Below, piece by piece: positions 1 through 4,882 of a stretch of 5,363 nt of DNA. The DNA lies in assembly GCA_027032655.1 (NCBI GenBank), contig JALVMZ010000226.1:1-5363 (forward strand). The letters run 5' to 3'. A program made the translations under genes and the position numbers. The notes below the pieces were generated by a model. The model ran no database searches and was not told the origin of the DNA. It saw only the letters and a list, made by a program, of their open reading frames with translations. This stretch comes from Desulfobacteraceae bacterium (GTDB taxonomy: Bacteria > Desulfobacterota > DSM-4660 > Desulfatiglandales > JALVMZ01). Position 1 is the first letter of the stretch, and every line of letters starts with the position of its first letter.

Positions 1-264
1 GCCCATCCCACCCCATGAATCTGTGAATCCCTCCCATCTGCTCAATCAATTTCTCTCCCGGCTGTAAGTGCAGGTGATAGGTATTTGCTATTATGACCTG
101 GGTCCCTATCCGCTTTAAATCATCAGGACTTACCGCCTTTACTGCTCCCAGAGTCCCCACTGTTACAAATGCTGGTGTATGTATACACCATGGGGAGTCC
201 GTAGTATCCCTTTCCTTGCCCCGTTTGATTCATATACAATCTCAAAGGAGAACTTATCATCCAT
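1..264 (-). CDS. tgt: tRNA-guanine transglycosylase (Tgt), N-terminal part, runs off left edge, apparent frameshift
   Basis: Tgt exchanges guanine-34 of GUN-anticodon tRNAs for a 7-deazaguanine base (preQ1 or queuine), the base-insertion step of queuosine biosynthesis or salvage, in the cytoplasm. Reading the minus strand from ATG at 264-262 gives MDDKFSFEIV, then ARKGILRTPHGV, the usual Tgt N-terminus. The conserved continuation lies in another frame from about position 184: IHTPAFVTVGTLGAVKAV, then IGTQVIIANTYHLHLQPGEK and GGIHRFMGWDG, matching the family's 'TPAFMPVGT', 'NTYHL.LRPG' and 'GGLHKFMGWD' blocks. One base appears to be missing at about 184-186. The catalytic aspartates and zinc site lie beyond the window, so preQ1 versus queuine preference cannot be read. 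ATG 264 is the only plausible start: an in-frame stop lies about 17 codons upstream and the ribosome binding site is weak. Family identity is firm. Whether the gene is functional depends on whether the missing base is real. Confidence 0.88.
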
Positions 265-457
265 TTGGTATTCTATGCCTTTTGCTCTTATTAAAGAATA
301 AAATAGGCCTTCAAATCAAGCCTTACATTATTCTGTCTACCTCAAACCTCAAAGAAGTTATTTAATTATTTAAGGACGTTATATATTAAGATATTAAATG
401 ATTATATTTCCCCTTATAGCATAGAAAAAAATTATTTAATAGCTATGCAAAAATGAA

Positions 458-508
458 ACCTCCTGTTAAGAAGAAAGTGAAAAACGACAAAATTCTTAAA
501 CAGGAGGT
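458..508. repeat. long imperfect inverted repeat, about 15-bp arms, 20-nt loop
   Basis: The left arm 458-472 (ACCTCCTGTTAAGAA) pairs with the right arm 493-508 (TTCTTAAACAGGAGGT) over its whole length with one bulged base. The loop is 473-492. Read on the minus strand, the hairpin is followed by TTTCATTTTTG and lies about 134 nt past the dehydratase stop, so it could terminate the tetR-dehydratase transcript. Read on the plus strand, the right arm is a perfect AGGAGGT ribosome binding site that the stem would mask, ahead of a small ORF. It could also be the scar or end of a mobile element. The pairing is seen directly; the role is open. Confidence 0.7.
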
Positions 509-513
509 ATATC

Positions 514-585
514 ATGGACGTAAAGGATTGTCCCCTATTTGCGTGTTTTAAATCTCAAGGGAATACGGATAATTTTCTATTATAA
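514..585 (+). other. 23-codon mini-ORF with a perfect Shine-Dalgarno; leader peptide or gene remnant
   Basis: ATG at 514 is preceded at ideal distance by AGGAGGT (502-508) and reads MDVKDCPLFACF, then 11 more residues, to TAA at 583-585. The peptide has two cysteines (residues 6 and 11) and no recognised family. The strong ribosome binding site without a full gene suggests either the truncated 5' end of a lost gene, such as a transposase remnant, or a leader peptide whose start is controlled by the overlapping hairpin. Nothing downstream on the plus strand would be controlled, since the next gene is on the other strand, so a remnant is more likely. Chance cannot be excluded. Confidence 0.25.
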
Positions 586-641
586 TTTTCTGGAAAGCTG
601 GTTCACTAAAACCCATTTTAAAGTTTTCATGATATTTCCCT

Positions 642-1874
642 TTAATATTTTTGCTCAAGTATTTCTATGAATGCTTCAAGGTTAGTTAATGTCTGTTCTT
701 GTGAGAAGCAACGAAGGTCATTGAGATCTCCATCAATAACCAAATAAGGGATGCCTGTTTTTCTGGTCACTCTTTGTGGCATTCCGTAATGGCTGTTGGT
801 GCAGTTAGAGCAAGTTCTTGAATTATGGAATATAATGCCATCAATCATGAATTTTCCAATCATCTCCATTAGGAAATCTTCTTTTGAAGGTTCATCCCTT
901 ACGGTGAAAAGTTCAGTATAGGCAATAGCCATGCTTTCAAATGGATTGTCAGGGTCTAAAGCATCAAATATCCATGAATGAGCATAAGTTGATGAAACCA
1001 CGGATGCACCCATGATTGATAGGGTTTCTGAAAACCATCTTATCTTTCCCCAAATAGGCATACCATCCCAGTATAAGCGAAATTTCTCCGATTTTATAAC
1101 ACCAATATTATTATCCTTTCTTTTTTTGATCTCCTTAAAGAGCTCTTTGTAATATTGAATAGCGGAATTTGTTCCTCTGAGCACCACCGCAGGTCCAATA
1201 TGGATACATGTATCGAAAAAAGAAATGGGAGAGGGACGATTAATAGCCATATATAGTATTTTTTTCCACAGATCAGATGCTTTTCTTGAGAGACTAACAA
1301 CTTCACAAAAAGTATCATGGTTTAGCGATTTACCCGAGATAGAAGTAAGATCTTTAGCTAGTGATTTCAACTGCTTTGTTATGTAATTGATAACTTCCCT
1401 ATTGACGGGGCCAATGCCACGAGGGGTTCTAATCCCAAATACAGGCACTTTGTATTGGTGAGCATAAAATTGAAACCATTCCTGAACATCTCTGCATTGG
1501 TTGTTATTGTAAACAATAACATCAGGCTCAGGAATACCTGAGATGCCGTATGTGTAACAAAGTGGTGTTTGTTTGATAAGGTAAGAGCCTATATCACTTG
1601 TGAGGTAAGAACAGATGTCGGGTGAATAACCAATTGCATTTGCATGAGGAATAAGATCCATGGCTTTTCTTGATGTACCAAGCATTGCAGCATGATTTTC
1701 AGGGAAATATACCAAGAATCCCATAGCTCTAAGCAATTCTACAGGTCCTTGACTGGTGCACCATGCAATTTTTTTATCTTTTTTAATGTTTGCACTATCC
1801 AGCTCCCTATAATATTGTCTCATTATTTGTTTTAGAGAATTGATGCTCTTAATGGGAAGGGTATGAAAATTCAT
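642..1874 (-). CDS. 2-hydroxyacyl-CoA dehydratase subunit D family protein (HgdB/BcrC-like)
   Basis: This family covers the iron-sulfur subunits of (R)-2-hydroxyacyl-CoA dehydratases and class I benzoyl-CoA reductases, cytoplasmic enzymes of strict anaerobes that use single-electron (ketyl radical) chemistry. Counting from the upstream ATG at 1904, conserved blocks are WCTSQGPVELLRAMGF (48-63), YFPENHAAMLGTSRKA (66-81), GYSPDICSYLTSDIGSYL (92-109), NNQCRDVQEW (134-143), and FHNSRTCSNC (359-368) followed by GIPYLVIDGDLNDLRCFS (384-401). Cys49, 98, 137, 365 and 368 are candidate cluster ligands. The better start is ATG at 1874 (410 residues): AAGGAGGT lies 9 nt before it, whereas ATG 1904 has no ribosome binding site and would overlap tetR. 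The stop is TAA at 642-644. The partner subunit and the HgdC-type ATPase activator, which the known enzymes need, are not in the window, so the substrate cannot be named. Family assignment is firm; function is not. Confidence 0.9.
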   Translation of the reverse strand: MNFHTLPIKSINSLKQIMRQYYRELDSANIKKDKKIAWCTSQGPVELLRAMGFLVYFPENHAAMLGTSRKAMDLIPHANAIGYSPDICSYLTSDIGSYLIKQTPLCYTYGISGIPEPDVIVYNNNQCRDVQEWFQFYAHQYKVPVFGIRTPRGIGPVNREVINYITKQLKSLAKDLTSISGKSLNHDTFCEVVSLSRKASDLWKKILYMAINRPSPISFFDTCIHIGPAVVLRGTNSAIQYYKELFKEIKKRKDNNIGVIKSEKFRLYWDGMPIWGKIRWFSETLSIMGASVVSSTYAHSWIFDALDPDNPFESMAIAYTELFTVRDEPSKEDFLMEMIGKFMIDGIIFHNSRTCSNCTNSHYGMPQRVTRKTGIPYLVIDGDLNDLRCFSQEQTLTNLEAFIEILEQKY

Positions 1875-1881
1875 AAATAAT

Positions 1882-2565
1882 TTACCTCCTTTTCTTTGGT
1901 TCATGTGGATATAATTCCAGACCTTTCAAGATAAAATCTACAAGAGAGTCTTTTATATCCTGATCAATTTTTCTTTTAATATTCCATTTTCTAAGTGGTA
2001 GGAATAGCATGATATGGGATAGCAGATTAGCCAGGAAATTAATATCAGCATTAGTATTTAAGCCAGCGTCTTTGATAAGATTTTTCCAGAAACCGACTAC
2101 ATTCCTGTCATCCATCTCAAGAACCAATTTAAGATGTCTTTTATTAAGATATTTTGTTTCAGTATAAACAAAGAGAAAGAGTTTTCTGTGTTTCATAACA
2201 AAATCAATTGTTAAGCTAATCGCCTTTTTTAATCTATCCAGCGGGTCATCCAGTCTATCAATACCGGATTGAACCAGATGATCATACCAGATAGTTTGCA
2301 TATGTTTGTAAATAAGAAAGAGAACATCATCCTTTGAAGAAATGTAATGGTATAGCTGGCCCATTGACATACCAGCTGATAAGGCTATCTCCCTAATTGT
2401 GGTATTATGAAATCCTTTTTTAAAAAAAAGTCTGCATGCTCCATCTATGATTTGCTGTTGTTTCTTTTTTATCAGGTTTAGATCTTTGGCATTTGATGGG
2501 ACCATTTCATCGTTTAGATGTGTTTCAGGAATCATTAATGTTCTGTATGTGTTAAGCTTAATCAT
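1882..2565 (-). CDS. TetR/AcrR family transcriptional regulator
   Basis: This 227-residue protein has an N-terminal TetR helix-turn-helix at about residues 35-85. The signature reads ACRLFFKKGFHNTTIREIA, then SAGMSMGQLYHYISSKDDVL, with the canonical 'G...TT...IA..AG.S.G.LYHYF.SK' spacing. The rest is an all-helical ligand-binding and dimerisation domain; a late segment, HIMLFLPLRKWNIKR (184-198), resembles the hydrophobic-Arg-Trp helix of TetR proteins that bind acyl-CoA-like ligands, though this is weak. The start ATG at 2565 has GGAGG 4 nt upstream. About 30 residues precede the helix-turn-helix, slightly long for the family, so an internal Met (11 or 21) is a lesser alternative. It is the first gene of an operon: its TAA stop lies 7 nt before the dehydratase start. 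A palindrome at its own promoter suggests autorepression. The ligand is unknown; control of the adjacent dehydratase is inferred from operon structure. Confidence 0.93.
   Translation of the reverse strand: MIKLNTYRTLMIPETHLNDEMVPSNAKDLNLIKKKQQQIIDGACRLFFKKGFHNTTIREIALSAGMSMGQLYHYISSKDDVLFLIYKHMQTIWYDHLVQSGIDRLDDPLDRLKKAISLTIDFVMKHRKLFLFVYTETKYLNKRHLKLVLEMDDRNVVGFWKNLIKDAGLNTNADINFLANLLSHIMLFLPLRKWNIKRKIDQDIKDSLVDFILKGLELYPHEPKKRR
1884..1891 (-). promoter_or_regulatory. ribosome binding site of the dehydratase gene, inside the end of tetR
   Basis: The minus strand reads AAGGAGGT, a near-perfect anti-16S match, 9 nt before ATG 1874. Its final T is the first base of the tetR TAA stop (1884-1882), so ribosomes finishing tetR release directly over this site. 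This decides the dehydratase start and suggests translational coupling. Confidence 0.85.
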
Positions 2566-2600
2566 ATATCCTCCATATTAAAGAAGATTATTAATAAATA

Positions 2601-2620
2601 TAGAGCAAGCGCTCGTTCTA
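2601..2620. promoter_or_regulatory. probable TetR operator (20-bp palindrome)
   Basis: Plus strand TAGAGCAAGCGCTCGTTCTA is an imperfect palindrome: half-sites match at 8 of 10 positions around a central AGCGCT. It lies 36 bp before the tetR start and directly abuts the -10 box, covering the predicted transcription start, so bound repressor would block initiation. Length and symmetry suit a TetR dimer. No second copy was noticed in the window. Assignment to this TetR is inferred from position. Confidence 0.75.
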
Positions 2621-2649
2621 TAAATATAAAAGATTAATTATCTTGTCAA
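2621..2649 (-). promoter_or_regulatory. sigma-70-type promoter of the tetR-dehydratase operon
   Basis: On the minus strand there is a perfect -35 box TTGACA (2649-2644), a 17-bp spacer, and a -10 box TATTTA (2626-2621). Transcription should start near 2614, inside the palindrome, giving a leader of about 49 nt before ATG 2565. The consensus -35 and ideal spacing make this the best promoter in the window; the -10 is only a moderate match. Confidence 0.7.
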
Positions 2650-2700
2650 GGGAAAAATTTCAAAAGGCAAGTAATTTGTATAGATATGAACTTAATAATC

Positions 2701-2848
2701 TTATACTGAGACCCTAAAAGACTGGACAGGGCAAAGGTGTAGAAGGCAGGCCATCCAAAGACATAAGTTTCTCTTTTTCTTCTTGCCGGGTAGTTGAATG
2801 AGGCATTGATCCAGAGGAGCAATCATTAAAGGGGGTCTGGGTATCATT
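2701..2848. other. spacer between qng1 and the tetR promoter
   Basis: With the promoter zone, the gene-free gap from 2566 to 2848 is 283 bases. The half nearest tetR holds the promoter and operator. The half nearest qng1 shows no convincing terminator, RNA gene or ribosome binding site. Two minus-strand frames remain open across much of it without resemblance to a known protein, so they read as chance. Confidence 0.5.
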
Positions 2849-3814
2849 TCAATAAAATATGGTGATGGTTCTGTGATATGGTCTTTTCCTGAACTGGCTC
2901 TTCTGTCCCAGATACCAGAGGAGTCTGTCAATCTCAATGGAGGAAATCTTAATACCAGAATCCATCAATTCCTGTTTAATCAATTCCACTGCAATTATTG
3001 TGTTTGCCCTGATCTCCACCTCCTCCTTTGAGCCTGGCTCAAGCAATACAAATGAATCTATCTTATTTGATAGCTTTGAGGAATACTCTAAGATACCCAT
3101 ATGCCTTAATACCTGTGGTAGCTTGTAATCTGCAAAGGCACTCAGTTTATCTATATCCCTGAAATACCCTAAGGAGCGCCCTTCAAATGCACCGTAAAGA
3201 TCCGCCACAAATATCTGTGCCCTTTTATAAAAACATATCTCCTCTCCATCATATTGTGCAATGTCCCTAAAAAATGGAAAACTCTGAACCAGAATGTCCA
3301 CAAGGGCAAGACATGACCCACCTGCTCCATCAATAATCTTCTTAATATCACCACCAAATTCTCTATTTATTATTCTGCCGAGATCATTCAGGATTCTGTG
3401 TCTCTCCTCCATTAATTGAAGGTCCCCTCTTCCATTCAGTATTCTTTTAAATTCCTCAAAGGATAGTGTCTCAAGGAATCCAGGGTCATGAAAAGGAACC
3501 TTTTCCTGAAATGCCTCTTTTAAGGAAAGGGAAAGTGCATAGTATCCTGAAAACCATTCTCCCTGCCAACAGAACTTCCATCTCTCCCTGCCCTTCTGAG
3601 GCCAGAAACAGAAATTAATGCTATCAAGCAAAAGAAGATATGAGACACTTCGTATTGTTCCATCAAAAAAATGATACTCATGCTCCCATGGTGGTATTTT
3701 ATAATGGTTTTTCTTTATCCTCTCTGCCAGGTCCTTTATCCTTTCTTTATTAATGGTTACATAACGGCTCCTCTCAGCCACATACCTTGAACTTTTAATC
3801 ACCCTGTTTTCCAA
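2849..3814 (-). CDS. qng1: queuosine 5'-phosphate N-glycosylase/hydrolase (Qng1, DUF2419)
   Basis: Qng1 hydrolyses queuosine 5'-monophosphate to release queuine, so the base can be reused by Tgt; it is a cytoplasmic salvage enzyme known from eukaryotes and a minority of bacteria. The 321-residue protein is full length and shows the family blocks in order: SSRYVAERSRYVTI (8-21), INFCFWP (66-72), WFSGYYALSLSLKEAF (87-102), SFPFFRD (178-184), FYKRAQIFVADLYGAF (195-210), FADYKLPQVLRHMGILEYS (227-245), EEVEIRANTIIAVELI (264-279) and the C-terminal PYHRTITIFY (312-321). The start is TTG at 3814 with GGGGGAGG upstream but only 3 nt away; GTG at 3802 (residue 5) is the alternative. No ATG fits. It is divergent from the binding-protein gene and 283 bp upstream of tetR on the same strand, with no clear terminator between. 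The tgt fragment about 2.6 kb away on the same strand supports a queuine-salvage role. Confidence 0.92.
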   Translation of the reverse strand: MENRVIKSSRYVAERSRYVTINKERIKDLAERIKKNHYKIPPWEHEYHFFDGTIRSVSYLLLLDSINFCFWPQKGRERWKFCWQGEWFSGYYALSLSLKEAFQEKVPFHDPGFLETLSFEEFKRILNGRGDLQLMEERHRILNDLGRIINREFGGDIKKIIDGAGGSCLALVDILVQSFPFFRDIAQYDGEEICFYKRAQIFVADLYGAFEGRSLGYFRDIDKLSAFADYKLPQVLRHMGILEYSSKLSNKIDSFVLLEPGSKEEVEIRANTIIAVELIKQELMDSGIKISSIEIDRLLWYLGQKSQFRKRPYHRTITIFY

Positions 3815-3907
3815 ATTCCTCCCCCAATATCATATTCCCTTGTATTGAGATATAAAAAATATTAAACTCTCTCCCATTAAATCAACCACTATTATTTTTA
3901 TTCAAGC
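3815..3907. promoter_or_regulatory. divergent promoter region between qng1 and the binding-protein gene
   Basis: This 93-bp AT-rich gap must carry the 5' signals of both genes, unless the qng1 promoter is elsewhere. On the minus strand TTGATT and TAATAT are about 15 bp apart, shorter than ideal. On the plus strand TTGTAT and TATTAA are about 14 bp apart, also poor. Neither is secure. No palindromic operator was found. The binding-protein ATG at 3908 lacks an obvious Shine-Dalgarno sequence. Confidence 0.35.
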
Positions 3908-4882
3908 ATGACTATCAAACGGATACTAATATTCTGTCCCATAATATTAATACTCTTTCTTATACAATCATTCTTCTGGATTCCCACCTATGAAGACCAG
4001 ACCAAGGGAAATCCTGACAGACTCAACCGTTATATTACCGCATCCATTGGTGATGCAAGCATCCTGAACCCCATCTTAGCGGCTGATTCTGCAAGCAGTG
4101 ATATAAACCAGATGGTCTTTGAAGGACTCATAGACAGAGATGAGAACCTGAATTTCAGGGGGAGACTTGCAAAATCGTGGGAGATATATGAAGAGGCATA
4201 CTTTTTCATTAATCCTGATTCATCCATCATGAAAAAACGCAGGGGAAGAGATGGAGAAGACATAAAGGCACTTTTAAAAGAATCCATAGATAAGGCGGAT
4301 TCCTTTAATGAAAGCACAAAAGATAGTCTTAAAAATATCCTATCATTGGAGATAATCCCTTCAGAAAAAAAAGCAGTGAAGAAAAAGATAAAAGGAGAGG
4401 AAGTAGAAATAACACTGAACCCACCCCCAAGGATAAAGCTCAGACTGAAGTCAGTGGATCAGTATCTTTTCAAAAATTTACTCCCCATACTTGGAGAAGA
4501 CTACTTCAGTTCATTTGAACCCATGAGGTATATAAGATTACCCAGGGGAAAAAATATTTCCAGAGAGGAGGCTGAAAGACTACTGCCCCCCTATGAACAC
4601 AACCCTGTAATCCTGTTTCATCTGAGGGATGGAGTAAGGTTCCATGATGGGCACATATTTGATGCATATGATGTTAAATTTACATATGAAGCCATAATGG
4701 ACCCCAGAAACCTCTCCCCCAGGATATCCGACTATGAGCCTGTAAAGAGGGTTGAGGTGATTGACCCCCTCACAGTGAAGGTCATTTACAAAAGGCTCTA
4801 TTCTCCTGCAATTGGCACATGGTCAATGGGCATCCTACCTGAGCACCTCCTCAACAGGAAGGCACTGAGGGAAGAGGGATGA
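3908..4882 (+). CDS. ABC transporter substrate-binding protein, family 5 (SBP_bac_5), N-terminal part
   Basis: Family 5 proteins capture peptides, nickel or other solutes outside the membrane and deliver them to an ABC importer. Residues 4-24 form a hydrophobic signal or anchor segment without a lipobox cysteine. The mature start SIGDASILNPILAADSASSD (46-65), then MVFEGLIDRDENLNFRGRLA (69-88) and KSWE (89-92), is typical. The usual next block, FHLRDGVRFHDG (237-248) with FDAYDVKFTYEAI (251-263), comes about 140 residues late because of a charged, Lys/Glu-rich insertion (about 93-235). The frame ends at TGA 4880-4882 just after GILPEHLLNRKAL (308-320), mid-domain; the conserved remainder continues in the -1 frame from ATG 4879. 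This is therefore the front part of one split gene, not a complete protein. Transporter permeases and ATPases are not in the window, so the ligand cannot be named. Confidence 0.9.
   Translation: MTIKRILIFCPIILILFLIQSFFWIPTYEDQTKGNPDRLNRYITASIGDASILNPILAADSASSDINQMVFEGLIDRDENLNFRGRLAKSWEIYEEAYFFINPDSSIMKKRRGRDGEDIKALLKESIDKADSFNESTKDSLKNILSLEIIPSEKKAVKKKIKGEEVEITLNPPPRIKLRLKSVDQYLFKNLLPILGEDYFSSFEPMRYIRLPRGKNISREEAERLLPPYEHNPVILFHLRDGVRFHDGHIFDAYDVKFTYEAIMDPRNLSPRISDYEPVKRVEVIDPLTVKVIYKRLYSPAIGTWSMGILPEHLLNRKALREEG

Larger units (their letters stand above)
265..641. other. intergenic region between the dehydratase gene and tgt
   Basis: This 377-base stretch holds no recognisable full-length gene on either strand. 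It is AT-rich, especially 361-450. Visible contents are a short inverted repeat (GCATAG at 419-424 facing CTATGC at 443-448), a long inverted repeat at 458-508, a 23-codon mini-ORF at 514-585, and a pair of ten-base direct repeats ATAATTTTCT starting at 569 and 582. The tgt promoter would be expected near 265-420 on the minus strand, but no hexamer pair there is convincing. Confidence 0.7.

Noticed and set aside
93..365. A 90-codon plus-strand ORF over the left end
   Set aside because: It lies antisense to the Tgt N-terminus, whose conserved motifs are unmistakable on the minus strand, and it has no ribosome binding site or recognisable domain.
419..448. Short inverted repeat GCATAG/CTATGC
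   Set aside because: Only six pairs with an 18-nt AT-rich loop and no clear U-run on either strand; too weak to call a terminator or site by itself.
642..1874. The iron-sulfur dehydratase subunit as a queuosine-pathway enzyme, for example replacing QueG/QueH epoxyqueuosine reduction
   Set aside because: The only support is its position between tgt and qng1. It has its own TetR-controlled promoter and clear acyl-CoA dehydratase family motifs, so the idea has no sequence evidence.
2709..2737. Possible terminator with CCCT/AGGG arms after qng1
   Set aside because: Only four paired bases, a large loop and no T-run on the minus strand.
2701..2937. A 78-codon minus-strand ORF overlapping the 3' end of qng1
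   Set aside because: It starts inside qng1 in another frame; the qng1 frame carries the conserved C-terminal HRTITIFY ending. The part beyond qng1 resembles nothing known and has no ribosome binding site.
4030..4317. A 95-codon minus-strand ORF inside the binding-protein gene
   Set aside because: It is antisense to a well-conserved coding region and has low-complexity, Ser/Met-rich composition typical of a shadow frame.
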